Shown here one piece after another: positions 44,828 to 53,179 of a DNA stretch of 64,000 nt (positions are counted from its first letter, which is position 1; each line of letters starts with the position of its first letter). The DNA is from Paenibacillus gallinarum (GTDB lineage Bacteria > Bacillota > Bacilli > Paenibacillales > Paenibacillaceae). The position numbers and the translations under genes are program-made. Where the stretch lies: positions 1-64,000 of the forward strand of contig NZ_JACSQL010000004.1 of the NCBI RefSeq assembly GCF_014836635.1, given 5' to 3'. The notes below the pieces were generated by a model. The model was given only the letters and a program-made list of their open reading frames with translations, made no database searches and was not told the origin of the DNA.

Positions 44828-45382
44828 TTAGTTGTTCAGTTGCAGGAAGTCTGCAGTCGAAACTACATTGCAGTACATACCGTGAAGAGCGCCGACAAAC
44901 GCATAATGAACTTGTTCAGCAGGTACGATTTTATCTTGATAAGATAATTCTTTTGTTGCACAAGCATCTTCAATAAGGGTAGTTTCATAGCCTAGATCTA
45001 CGGCAGCTCTAACTGTTGCATCAATACACATATGTGTCATCATACCTACAACGACTAACTTGGTAATCCCTTTTTCTTTTAATTGTTGCTCTAAATCTGT
45101 ATTTAAAAAGCTGTTAGGGAAATGTTTGATGATGATACTTTCGTGTTCCGATGGTTGAACAGATTCATGTATCTTAACTCCCTCTGTATCCTTAACAAAG
45201 AAGCCCATTGCTGGGTCACTTGCGACATGTTGAACATGGAAAATATGATCTTTGTTATTCTGTCTGAACCACTCCAGGATTTTAGCTGCATTAGCTGCTG
45301 CTTTTTCAGGGTTACTTAATTCCATGTTTCCATTTGGAAAATAGTCATTTTGGATATCTACAATAATTAAAGCTGTGCTCAT
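44828..45382 (-). CDS. Isochorismatase/nicotinamidase-fold cysteine hydrolase
   Basis: 184 aa from ATG 45382 (MSTALIIVDIQ), with GAGGTGG 5 bp upstream; the longer ORF start has no site. Catalytic triad of the fold: D9 in VDIQNDY, K in IIKHFPNSF (about 89), and the nucleophile C in MMTHMCIDAT (about 117), with the following cis-peptide region. Family members deamidate nicotinamide or hydrolyse isochorismate and similar compounds. Beside sirtuins and pncB, a nicotinamidase-like role would close the salvage cycle, but metal-site residues typical of true PncA are not clear. Divergent Lrp regulator lies 117 bp away. Confidence 0.85.
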   Translation of the reverse strand: MSTALIIVDIQNDYFPNGNMELSNPEKAAANAAKILEWFRQNNKDHIFHVQHVASDPAMGFFVKDTEGVKIHESVQPSEHESIIIKHFPNSFLNTDLEQQLKEKGITKLVVVGMMTHMCIDATVRAAVDLGYETTLIEDACATKELSYQDKIVPAEQVHYAFVGALHGMYCNVVSTADFLQLNN

Positions 45383-45499
45383 TTTTTCCACCTCGTTAAT
45401 CGATTTAGTATAATCAATGATAAATAAGTTCATGATTTTTATTGATACTTTGATGAAAGACTTTGGCATCTAATGATTTCATGATGAAAGGAAGTTACT

Positions 45500-45949
45500 A
45501 TGGAACTTGATAACATCGATTTTCAGATCCTCCGGTTACTATCCGAAAACTCACGTATTCAATGGAAGGACCTAGGAGCGCAAATCCATATGACCGGGCA
45601 AGCAGTAGGGAATCGCATTAAAAAGTTGGAGGAAAGTGGTGTGATTGAAGCCTACTCTCTAATCGTAGATGAAATGAAATTAGGGTTCTCTTATACCGCG
45701 TTTGTCATTATCTATATGAAAACAGCGAATCATGAATCATTTATATCCTTTATTAATGAACAAAAAGAGGTGGTGGAAGCTCACCGAGTATCGGGTGAAG
45801 GTTGTTACCATTTGAAAATAAAAGTAGACTCTCAAGAACGTTTGAATGTTCTTCTTAATAAAATTCTTGATTATGGGAATTACAAACTGTATTTATCTAT
45901 ACAAAACATTAAGAAACAAAATCCACTGACTAGTATGTTACAAGTATAA
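45500..45949 (+). CDS. Lrp/AsnC-family transcriptional regulator
   Basis: 149 aa. N-terminal helix-turn-helix (DFQILRLLSENSRIQWKDLGAQIHMT with recognition helix GQAVGNRIKKLEESGVI) then an RAM ligand-binding domain (about 65-140, VVEAHRVSGEGCYHLKIKV). ATG 45500 has AAAGGAAG 7 bp upstream. Divergent from the cysteine hydrolase gene with a short shared promoter region, so it probably regulates that gene. Ligand unknown. Confidence 0.9.
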   Translation: MELDNIDFQILRLLSENSRIQWKDLGAQIHMTGQAVGNRIKKLEESGVIEAYSLIVDEMKLGFSYTAFVIIYMKTANHESFISFINEQKEVVEAHRVSGEGCYHLKIKVDSQERLNVLLNKILDYGNYKLYLSIQNIKKQNPLTSMLQV

Positions 45950-45951
45950 AA

Positions 45952-45990
45952 AAGATAGGTATAATAACTCGAAGTTATTATACCTATCTT
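45952..45990. terminator. Terminator between convergent genes
   Basis: Perfect 17-bp arms AAGATAGGTATAATAAC and GTTATTATACCTATCTT around TCGAA. A-run before and short T-run in the stem; serves the Lrp gene and the leftward lipoprotein gene. Confidence 0.85.
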
Positions 45991-46033
45991 GCTTTAGGAA
46001 CACTGGGAATACTAGCAGTGCCCTAGTTATTAA

Positions 46034-46963
46034 CTATTCAAATGTGTAGGATTCTCCATCATCTGGTACCAACACATTAGACTGGATTCCTTTTTCGTTA
46101 ATAAAGTTCTTTAATTCTTCTCTAGACAATCCCCAATGGTTAACTGCTTCTAGATGGCTAACAACGATGGTTGCTTCAGGAGCAGCCTTGTATACTTCAT
46201 AGATGTCTTCTTTACCCATAATAAGATTGCCAACAGGACGACCTCCAGTAAAATGGTTTTCGCCACCATTTAGCAAAATAATTTCTGGTGTATAGGTATC
46301 AATGATCTCTTCTACTTTTTCATACCAAACGGTGTCACCAGCTAAATACACCGTTTCTTCTTCTGGATGTTGGAATACAACGCCCATCACATTTCCCATG
46401 AGTTCTGCTGTTTCTCCATAACCGTGACGACCATCAACTTCCGTAATTTCAACTCCATTAAAGTCGATCGCTACTTCTTCTTCCATAACTTCAATATTCG
46501 TGAATCCTAATTCTTTGGCTAATTTAGCATCCTCTTCATCTTGCATAAACATCTTAATGTCTTTAGGGAGCTGATCTTTTGCTGCTTGGTCAAAGTGATC
46601 CTCATGTGTATGAGTGATAATGACAGCATCTACCCCTTCAAGAAGTTCATCAACGGACATTGGCAATTCAACGAGTGGATTCCGATCATCTCTTTCGGCA
46701 GGAAGGAAAGGATCAAATTCACCTTTTTTAGACAGCATCGGATCGACCAAGAACTTTTGACCACCGTATTCTAAAGTAATTGTCGCATTTCGAATTTGCT
46801 GAAAATTCAGTTCATACTCTTGTTGTTGCTGTTGTTGAGAAGTGTTTTGCTCCTCTACTACAGGCTTTGCTTCCTGCGCGGTTCCGCAAGCAGCTAATAT
46901 TGCACTCATCAATACCGCTGTCATTGTAAGCATAGCGGGCTTTTTAAACTTTTTCATCTTCAT
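46034..46963 (-). CDS. Metallo-beta-lactamase-fold lipoprotein (UlaG-like)
   Basis: 309 aa. Lipoprotein signal with lipobox LAAC (ILAACGTAQE), then a linker with a Gln run (seven Q, about 43-49), then a metallo-beta-lactamase fold: THTHEDHFD is the HxHxDH motif, with further ligands H in GRHGYGE and D in AGDTVWY, and H near VVSHLEA. Extracellular, membrane-anchored hydrolase of unknown substrate. Its upstream region (47070-47110) carries the same block as the sirtuin operon, so it is likely co-regulated by the HxlR protein. A Zn-dependent nucleotide or lactone hydrolase would fit. Confidence 0.87.
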   Translation of the reverse strand: MKMKKFKKPAMLTMTAVLMSAILAACGTAQEAKPVVEEQNTSQQQQQQEYELNFQQIRNATITLEYGGQKFLVDPMLSKKGEFDPFLPAERDDRNPLVELPMSVDELLEGVDAVIITHTHEDHFDQAAKDQLPKDIKMFMQDEEDAKLAKELGFTNIEVMEEEVAIDFNGVEITEVDGRHGYGETAELMGNVMGVVFQHPEEETVYLAGDTVWYEKVEEIIDTYTPEIILLNGGENHFTGGRPVGNLIMGKEDIYEVYKAAPEATIVVSHLEAVNHWGLSREELKNFINEKGIQSNVLVPDDGESYTFE

Positions 46964-47069
46964 AAAACCTCATTTCAAATTGTAAGTAAATTTTTATATT
47001 GCTCTCCTTTCTTGATGTCTCTTCCACTGGGGTCTGAATGTATTATATAGTCGGTATAGATACACGGGA

Positions 47070-47110
47070 AAGTATGCACTTTTATGACATATACTATCAA
47101 TTATGATAGC
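47070..47110 (-). promoter_or_regulatory. Second copy of the HxlR-type operator block
   Basis: AAGTATGCACTTTTATGACA (47070-47089) followed by TATACTATC (47090-47098) matches the sirtuin upstream block at 44129-44156 nearly base for base. The second half (GATAGCGTTATTC, 47105-47117) is decayed. A TATATAAT -10 box follows near 47041-47049 on the - strand at the same distance. Confidence 0.65.
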
Positions 47111-47178
47111 GTTATTCGTTCTTATCTATTCGAGATCTATTTGATGTGAAACAAAAAAACAATTTCAGCTCATTTATG

Positions 47179-47218
47179 AAAACAAACACACATACGTAAA
47201 CGTATGTGTGTTTGTTTT
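47179..47218. repeat. Perfect 18-bp palindrome
   Basis: AAAACAAACACACATACG and its exact complement around TAAA. Alternating purine-pyrimidine core (ACACACATACG). It may be a terminator reading in either direction or an operator; no gene lies in 46964-47354 apart from these elements. Confidence 0.8.
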
Positions 47219-47297
47219 GAATGTATATTAATTTTCTATGGATTAAGTGATGTAATCATCTTGTGACTATACCGTGTAAAAGAAGAAATCATTTAAA

Positions 47298-47322
47298 AAA
47301 GAGCAGTTCATCGCTGCTCTTT
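47298..47322 (-). terminator. Terminator of the small membrane-protein gene
   Basis: AAAGAGCAG and CTGCTCTTT pair around TTCATCG; on the - strand the stem is followed by TTTTTTAAA. It lies 33 bp beyond the stop of the leftward 34-aa gene. Confidence 0.8.
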
Positions 47323-47354
47323 ACTTATGTCTTATATCTAGTTATGAATTGTCT

Positions 47355-47459
47355 TTAACGTGCAGGTGGTAGAACACCGCTTGAGAAAATAATAGACAAA
47401 ATAACGATACTGACAAGGACAGCAGCCCCAACAGTCCAGAATACCAGTTTTTGAATCAT
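47355..47459 (-). CDS. Small single-membrane-segment protein (34 aa)
   Basis: ATG 47459 is preceded by AAGGGAG at a 10-bp spacing and opens MIQKLVFWTVGAAVLVSIVI... ending SSGVLPPAR and TAA. Residues about 7-27 form one hydrophobic helix; short charged tail at the end. It has its own downstream terminator, which supports it being a real gene. No family recognised; many such peptides are modulators of membrane proteins, but this is not shown here. Confidence 0.65.
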   Translation of the reverse strand: MIQKLVFWTVGAAVLVSIVILSIIFSSGVLPPAR

Positions 47460-47591
47460 GTTTTAGTAAACTCCCTTTTTACGATATTAATAAATGGCAC
47501 CATTAGCTATTATACACATCAAATGTTAGATAAAAGAGACAAAAATATAATTTTTATTAGTTTTTTTGAAATAGTAGACTTTTTTATTAAA

Positions 47592-48668
47592 GACGGATTG
47601 TCAATCCAAGTGCGACACTTCATACTCAAAAGATTCGTGGGCTGTTTTCCATCCTAAACATTTTCTTGGTCTGTTGTTAATGAGATGGAGGGCCTGTTCC
47701 AATTCTTCATCACATACCTCTGCGAAGTCTTTTCCTTTTTGAAAGAACTCTCGTAACAAGCCGTTTCCATTCTCATTGGAACCTCGTTGCCAAGAAGAAT
47801 AAGGATCTGCAAAATACACCTTCATACCGTGTGTTTCTTCTAGATTTCGAAAGCATGCAAACTCTTTACCGCGGTCCACAGTAGCACTCTGAAAGGTACC
47901 CACTGGGTGCTGTGCAGCGGCTACACCTACAGCAATTTCCATGGATAGTGCGGTACGATCAGGCATGCTGATGGCAGTGTATAGCCGTGTTTTTCGTTCG
48001 ATAAAAGTAGCGACACAAGCTTTGCTTTTTCCTCGGCTAGAGACAACCGTATCCAGTTCCCAGTGGCCGAAGGTTTCGCGAGAACGAATCTCTTTAGGAC
48101 GCTGTTTAATAGAAGTGCCTACAAGGAAGCGGCCTCGTTTTTCCTGAGGTTTCTGTCTCTTACCTTTATGTCTTAACTGCTGAACTGTAGTGCGAGTTAA
48201 ACGGCCGTCATACAGCCACCGGTAAATCGTTTTGAATGAAACCATGGGCATATCTTTTTGAACATAGCTCATTGAAATTTGCTCAGGTGACCAGGTTTCC
48301 TGAAGTCTTCTCTCTATCTCTTCACCAAGTGCCTCAGTCCACTTTCCGCGTGAACTTTGGGCTTGGCGAAGGCACTGATACCGCTCATTTGAATCTACCG
48401 CTTGATAACCTTTTAAACGGTGATTTCGTTTTAATTCTCGGCTGATGGTAGAGTGGTGGCGGTCCAACTCACGAGCAATGGCTCGAGCAGACAATCCTAT
48501 CCGTGAGAGTGCTTCTAGTTTACTGCGTTCAATTATGCTAAGATGTGAATAGCTCATGGACTGATTCTCCTGTGTGAATTTGGTGTGGTAACTTAATTCT
48601 ACACGAATCAGGCCATGGGCCATTTTTATTTTTTGAGTAAGGTGTCGCACTTCATATTACAATCCGTC
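47592..48668 (-). mobile_element. Complete IS30-family insertion sequence
   Basis: 1,077 bp. Imperfect 27-bp terminal inverted repeats start GACGGATTGT and end GTGCGACAC: 47592-47618 on the left and 48642-48668 on the right, 21 of 27 positions equal. Flanks are TAAA on both sides (47588-47591 and 48669-48672), a possible 4-bp target duplication. Removing the element joins ...GACTTTTTTATTAAA to TAAAAAGATC..., an AT-rich palindromic sequence resembling a terminator, a usual IS30 target type. Confidence 0.9.
47601..48557 (-). CDS. IS30-family transposase
   Basis: 318 aa from ATG 48557 (MSYSHLSIIERSKLEAL), with AGGAG 9-10 bp upstream; the longest frame extends into the right inverted repeat. N-terminal helix-turn-helix (LSARAIARELDRHHSTISRELKRN), then the DDE integrase core: D in GHWELDTVV, D in ATVDRGKEF, E in ENGNGLLREFFQKG. 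Length and motifs are complete, so the element may be active. The C-terminal end overlaps the left inverted repeat, a compact arrangement typical of IS30. Confidence 0.95.
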   Translation of the reverse strand: MSYSHLSIIERSKLEALSRIGLSARAIARELDRHHSTISRELKRNHRLKGYQAVDSNERYQCLRQAQSSRGKWTEALGEEIERRLQETWSPEQISMSYVQKDMPMVSFKTIYRWLYDGRLTRTTVQQLRHKGKRQKPQEKRGRFLVGTSIKQRPKEIRSRETFGHWELDTVVSSRGKSKACVATFIERKTRLYTAISMPDRTALSMEIAVGVAAAQHPVGTFQSATVDRGKEFACFRNLEETHGMKVYFADPYSSWQRGSNENGNGLLREFFQKGKDFAEVCDEELEQALHLINNRPRKCLGWKTAHESFEYEVSHLD

Positions 48669-48754
48669 TAAATAAAAAGATCTTAAAATCTAATAATCGC
48701 AAGTTTCCTAACCGACAAAAGAAGAAGACTACTCAACTCATATGGGGGGAAATC

Positions 48755-51130
48755 ATGATAAAACAAAGATTGGCAAAAGTAATGGCAGCGTTTATGGCAC
48801 TCGTTCTAGTCATGACGACAACAGGGCTTGTTTCCGTGAACGTGGTGTCCGCTGCAGATGCGGAGATTAGCAAACTGGTTTTGTCCACGGATTCACTAAG
48901 TTTGGAGATCGGGGATAGCAGTACACTGACAGCAACAGCCGTCTATAAGGATGGTAAATCTAATAATGTAACCATTAGCACAAACTGGACTAGTAATGAT
49001 AGTCCTATAGCTTCCGTATATAACGGCACAATTACAGCCAAAGGGGAAGGTACGGCAACAATTGTCGCTGCATTTGATGGCGAGTCACAGGCTGTTAATG
49101 TAAAAGTTACAAAGAAAGTAAAGGCACTAACGAAAGATAAACAGGTACTAGATCTGCGTACAGGGCAGGAAGCAAGTGTTGTTCTCAAGGCGATTTATAC
49201 AGATAACACAGAACAGGATGTATCCAGTATCGCCGAGTGGACTTCTTCGGACAACAAAGTAGCTACTGTAGTTAATGGTTCCGTAAATGCTTTGTCAGCG
49301 GGTACAGCAATCGTTACAGCAAAGTTAGGCAAACAAAGTGTGACCATTGAAGTTGGCGTAGAGGTCGTAAGACGAATTGAGATGGACTACACGCAGTTAT
49401 CCCTGCTCTTAAAAGATGGAAAGCTAAAGGACGAACAGAAAGTGATCCTGACAGCAACGTACCCAGATGGAGAGACGAAAGATGTTACAGCAGATGCCGT
49501 ATGGTCCTCCAGCAATGAGAAAGTTGCTGATGCGTTCAAAGGTAATATTGTAGCCTACAAGGCAGGTACAGCAACGATTTCAGCGGAATACGGTACGAAG
49601 ACAACCACACTTGAAGTGGATGTAGATAAGACACGTAAGCTGGTTGCCAGCGAGCAAAGTTTTTTCATGAAATTAAATGAAACAAAACAAATCAACTTGG
49701 AGGCTGTTTATCCTGATGATTCCAAGGATGATGTAACCACTAAAGCGGTATGGTCTTCCAGTAATGAGAAGATAGCGGATGTCATTGATGGCAAGGTGTA
49801 TGCTAATGCGTCTGGATCGGTAACGATTACAGCGAAATACAGCAATCAGACAGTTGAAATTCCAGTGGATGTAGAAGTTGCTCGTCATCTGGATATCGAT
49901 AAGGAAGAACTCGGACTCAAAGTAGGCGGAACGCACACGTTTAAAGTGTTGGCAGCCTTCGCAAACGGTGTAACAGAGGAAGTAACGAACAAGGCAACCT
50001 GGACATCAAGCGAGGAAAGCGTTGCTTTTGTAGAGAGTGGAAATCTGACGGCATATAAGTCAGGTAAGACCACGGTAAAAGCAACCTATGGCGGTAAAAC
50101 GGTTGAGGTAGCAGTTAGCGTAGACATTCCGACCAAAGTAGCACTGGCAAACAAAAAAGGGGTAGTTCCTGTAGACGGAACCCTGCAAGCGAATGTAATT
50201 GCTACTTACGCAGAAGATCGTGAGGAAATCGTAACAGATAAAGCAGAATGGAGCTCAAGTAATGAGAAGATTGCTGAGGTTACTTCGGGTGGTTTAATTA
50301 CAGGAATAAAGACAGGTAAAGCGACCATTACTGCAAAATATCAAGGTAAGACTCTTACTATGGCGGTAGAAGTAGGACTCGCAAGCGGCCTGCAAGCTGA
50401 CGTTCCCATCGTAGCGCTGCTCTCCAAAGAAACGTATCAACTTAAGCTGACTGCGTCTGATGAATACGGAAATGAGCAGGATGTAAGCAATGATGCAACC
50501 TGGAAATCAAGCAGTGCTCGTATAGCAGATGTGAAAAAAGGATTAGTTACTGCTTACGGCAAGGGTAAGACCAATATTACCGCTGAATATGGTGATCAGA
50601 AGGTGACAATTGCAGTAGAAGTGGACGTCATTGAACGCATGGAAATTTCGGAGTCTGCTCTTTCTCTGAAATCAGGCGACACGATAGATCTGACGCTGAA
50701 TGTAATGCTCAGCGACGGTTCTACACGTGACGTGACAAGCGCTGCAGAATGGAAAACAAACAGCTATAAAGTAGCTACGGTGAGCAAAGGGAAAGTGAAA
50801 GCAATAGATTACGGAAAAGCTAAGATTACAGTTAAATATGGCAGTAAATCAGAAAGTGTACCCGTAGATGTAGATACACTAAAGTACTTGCAAACCGATG
50901 AAGTGAGTCTGACACTGAAAAAAGGACAAACGGTAAAGATTACGGCAGAAGCAACCTATGCGGATGGTTCCGAGGCAGACGTATCGAAACCAGCGATGTG
51001 GACTTCTTCCCGAATCACCGTCGCTAGTGTAAAAGACGGTACTATACGGGCAACTGGAAAAGGAAAAGCGACGATTACGGTCAGCTTTGCCGGCAAGAAA
51101 TCAAAAGTTAGTCTTGTCGTTACGGAGTAA
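48755..51130 (+). CDS. Secreted protein of nine BIG2 (Ig-like) repeats
   Basis: 791 aa. Signal peptide at about 1-33 (AFMALVLVMTTTGLVSV, ending VVSAAD). The rest is nine tandem bacterial Ig-like group 2 domains of about 82 residues; each has a variable first strand, 'DVT..A.W.SS...VA.V..G.V.A...G.A.ITA.Y' and a closing 'VEV.V'. No LPXTG, S-layer or catalytic domain is seen, so it is either released or held by protein contacts. GGGGG lies upstream of ATG 48755. Likely a cell-surface or adhesion scaffold. The IS30 element sits immediately upstream and may have separated it from its old promoter region. Confidence 0.92.
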   Translation: MIKQRLAKVMAAFMALVLVMTTTGLVSVNVVSAADAEISKLVLSTDSLSLEIGDSSTLTATAVYKDGKSNNVTISTNWTSNDSPIASVYNGTITAKGEGTATIVAAFDGESQAVNVKVTKKVKALTKDKQVLDLRTGQEASVVLKAIYTDNTEQDVSSIAEWTSSDNKVATVVNGSVNALSAGTAIVTAKLGKQSVTIEVGVEVVRRIEMDYTQLSLLLKDGKLKDEQKVILTATYPDGETKDVTADAVWSSSNEKVADAFKGNIVAYKAGTATISAEYGTKTTTLEVDVDKTRKLVASEQSFFMKLNETKQINLEAVYPDDSKDDVTTKAVWSSSNEKIADVIDGKVYANASGSVTITAKYSNQTVEIPVDVEVARHLDIDKEELGLKVGGTHTFKVLAAFANGVTEEVTNKATWTSSEESVAFVESGNLTAYKSGKTTVKATYGGKTVEVAVSVDIPTKVALANKKGVVPVDGTLQANVIATYAEDREEIVTDKAEWSSSNEKIAEVTSGGLITGIKTGKATITAKYQGKTLTMAVEVGLASGLQADVPIVALLSKETYQLKLTASDEYGNEQDVSNDATWKSSSARIADVKKGLVTAYGKGKTNITAEYGDQKVTIAVEVDVIERMEISESALSLKSGDTIDLTLNVMLSDGSTRDVTSAAEWKTNSYKVATVSKGKVKAIDYGKAKITVKYGSKSESVPVDVDTLKYLQTDEVSLTLKKGQTVKITAEATYADGSEADVSKPAMWTSSRITVASVKDGTIRATGKGKATITVSFAGKKSKVSLVVTE

Positions 51131-51158
51131 ATACCTAGCGATGTAACAAGCAGAAAAG

Positions 51159-51190
51159 GCCGCTATCCCATTAAGGGGGTAGCGGCTTTT
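51159..51190. terminator. Terminator between convergent genes
   Basis: GCCGCTATCCC pairs with GG-GTAGCGGC; TTTTT follows on + and AAAA precedes, so it can serve both directions. Confidence 0.88.
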
Positions 51191-51207
51191 TATCACTTAG
51201 ATATCAT

Positions 51208-51762
51208 TTAGACGATTGTATGAGACAAGACAATCGCTCCATACGCAAATGCAATGAGGATAACAAATGCGGGATGAAGCTTTGTTTTTGTGAGTATAAA
51301 CAGTGCAATCCCAGCAATAATCAAAGTCTGCCACACATTAATTGTATGAATTGAGACAATTCCCATTTCCCATGTTAGTAACATCATGAGGACAGCAATG
51401 ACAGGCTGAACAAGCAGCGTCATTCCTTTTACTACGTTAGATGTACGGTATTTATTAAGTAAGCTAAGTAGTAGAATGAGTGCTGTTGCGGAAGGAACAA
51501 CAGTAGCGAGGGTAGCGATAATGAATCCCGGCCAGCTGGCTACTTGGTATCCCACAAAAGCGGCAATTTTGGTCGCAATCGGTCCAGGCAGGGCATTTGC
51601 TACCGCCAGCACATCACCAAATTGTTCATTTGTCATCCAAGCGTAATGGTTTACGACTTCTTCCTGCATAAGTGGAATGGATGCAGGGCCGCCTCCATAA
51701 CCAAGTACATTGGCTACAAAAAATCCCCAAAACAGTTCCCACCATGTTTGTAGTTGCTCCAC
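51208..51762 (-). CDS. Chromate transporter half-protein (CHR family)
   Basis: 184 aa, about five to six membrane segments. CHR-family motifs: GYGGGPASIPLMQEEVV near 22-37 and ALPGPIATKIAAFVGYQ near 57-72. Short-chain CHR proteins occur as pairs of homologous halves that work together, and the other half is the gene upstream, 3 bp away. Start is GTG 51762, with AAAGGAG 11 bp upstream, overlapping the upstream stop region. Family members export chromate or sulfate in exchange for protons; chromate resistance is an inference from family. Confidence 0.88.
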   Translation of the reverse strand: MEQLQTWWELFWGFFVANVLGYGGGPASIPLMQEEVVNHYAWMTNEQFGDVLAVANALPGPIATKIAAFVGYQVASWPGFIIATLATVVPSATALILLLSLLNKYRTSNVVKGMTLLVQPVIAVLMMLLTWEMGIVSIHTINVWQTLIIAGIALFILTKTKLHPAFVILIAFAYGAIVLSHTIV

Positions 51763-51765
51763 GGT

Positions 51766-52353
51766 TTATGACACTCCTTTATCGCTTTGTTTGTCACGTT
51801 TGTATCGCTGCACGAGGTTTAGGTGGAACATGCCATAACCAAGGAAGAGCATAACCACGATCCCTGGGTGGATTTGTAGCAACTGAAGCAGGATAAACGC
51901 AAGAACTCCAAACAAGATAGCAAATCCTTTTCCAAGACCTTTCCAGGCCTTCAGGGCAAACTCATAAGCCATAATACCAAGCATGACGACGATAACGGGT
52001 CTTACCGCTGCGATCATTCCTGCAATGTACTTGGAGTCTTTTAAGGTGTACATCACCCCGAGCAGAGCAACAATAGCAATACTCGATGGCAAGATATGAG
52101 CAAGCACCGAGACAATGGCACCGGAGACTCCTTTTCGCTTATAGCCGAGATACGCTGCCATTTTAGTTGCAATCGGTCCAGGCAGGGCGTTGGCGAGAGC
52201 GAGGGTTTCTCCAAATTCTTCATCTTCCATCCACTTATAGCGGATAACTGCTTCATAGCGGATCAAGGGAATAACAGAGGGGCCGCCCCCATATCCCAAA
52301 ATACCGGTTCTCACCATTCCAATGGCCAGTTCTTTGTAAGGCTGTAAGTTCAT
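51766..52353 (-). CDS. Chromate transporter half-protein (CHR family), first half
   Basis: 195 aa, membrane protein. GYGGGPSVIPLIRYEAV near 20-36 and ALPGPIATKMAAYLGYK near 56-72 parallel the same motifs in the downstream half, consistent with duplicated short-chain CHR proteins. ATG 52353 is preceded by AGGAGGAG 8-10 bp upstream. Both halves and the Lrp regulator at 52369 form one leftward operon (15-bp gap between regulator and transporter). Confidence 0.88.
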   Translation of the reverse strand: MNLQPYKELAIGMVRTGILGYGGGPSVIPLIRYEAVIRYKWMEDEEFGETLALANALPGPIATKMAAYLGYKRKGVSGAIVSVLAHILPSSIAIVALLGVMYTLKDSKYIAGMIAAVRPVIVVMLGIMAYEFALKAWKGLGKGFAILFGVLAFILLQLLQIHPGIVVMLFLGYGMFHLNLVQRYKRDKQSDKGVS

Positions 52354-52368
52354 TATTGATGTCTCCTC

Positions 52369-52866
52369 CTATAAGCGCATGCCCATGCGGCTCTTGTAGC
52401 GTTTGAGCAGCAGCTGGGATTCTACTTTCACAATCCCGGGCATTTTGTATACTTTCTCTAGTAGAAAATGTTCCATCTCTTCCATATCTGCAAAGATGCC
52501 GTGCATATGTAACGTGCTCGGACCTGTCATGTGATACAGGCTAGTAACCGCCGGCTCTTGATCAAGCTTCTCTGCCACTTCATCCAAATACTGCGGTTCA
52601 ATGTCTACATTAAAGAAGGCAGATACAGATAAGCCCACTTTCACCGGATTAATCACAACCGTGAAGCGTTCGATGACTTCCTTCTCGGACAGTGCGTTAA
52701 TTCGGGCCTGAACGGCAACGCGGGATAAGCCGATTTGCTGACCAAGGTCAGTATAGGATATACGGCTGTTCTGGTGCAGGGCTGCTAGTATTTTGCGATC
52801 AATATCATCGAGGTTATGCATGCGGGGTATCTCCGATGAAACCTGATCTATCCAATCTTCACTCAT
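52369..52866 (-). CDS. Lrp/AsnC-family regulator of the chromate-transporter operon
   Basis: 165 aa. ATG 52866 (MSEDWID) is chosen because AAGGTGG is 7 bp upstream; the adjacent ATG 52869 is 4 bp away. Helix-turn-helix [41 protein letters not shown], followed by a RAM-type ligand-binding domain with several beta strands (about 75-160). Leads the operon with the two CHR halves, so it probably autoregulates it. An amino-acid or oxyanion ligand is not identifiable. Confidence 0.9.
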   Translation of the reverse strand: MSEDWIDQVSSEIPRMHNLDDIDRKILAALHQNSRISYTDLGQQIGLSRVAVQARINALSEKEVIERFTVVINPVKVGLSVSAFFNVDIEPQYLDEVAEKLDQEPAVTSLYHMTGPSTLHMHGIFADMEEMEHFLLEKVYKMPGIVKVESQLLLKRYKSRMGMRL

Positions 52867-53114
52867 CATTAGACCACCTTTCAATAATTCGAAACGTTCT
52901 TTATGTAATTTATATACCTATATTTATAACTTTTCGTAAGATGAGTCAATGATTTGAGTTCGATTTGTTCGTTTTTATAATATATTTCCTTCTATTTGTA
53001 TAGTTGAACATCAATGAAGCAAATCAGCTCTCCGATCCCATGGACCGAAGAGCCAGATCAATAAGAGTATTCAAATAATAGAACGGATTAATACAAATAC
53101 GAATTGTTAAAAAA

Positions 53115-53160
53115 TAAAAAACCAAGAGGTCACCTAAAATCGATGACTCGTTGGTTTTTT
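53115..53160 (-). terminator. Terminator of the Nre-like operon
   Basis: On the - strand, CCAACGAGTCA pairs imperfectly with GTGACCTCTTGG, followed by TTTTTTAT. It lies just past the kinase stop at 53180. Confidence 0.65.
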
Positions 53161-53179
53161 AATTAATAGTTATGCACGT

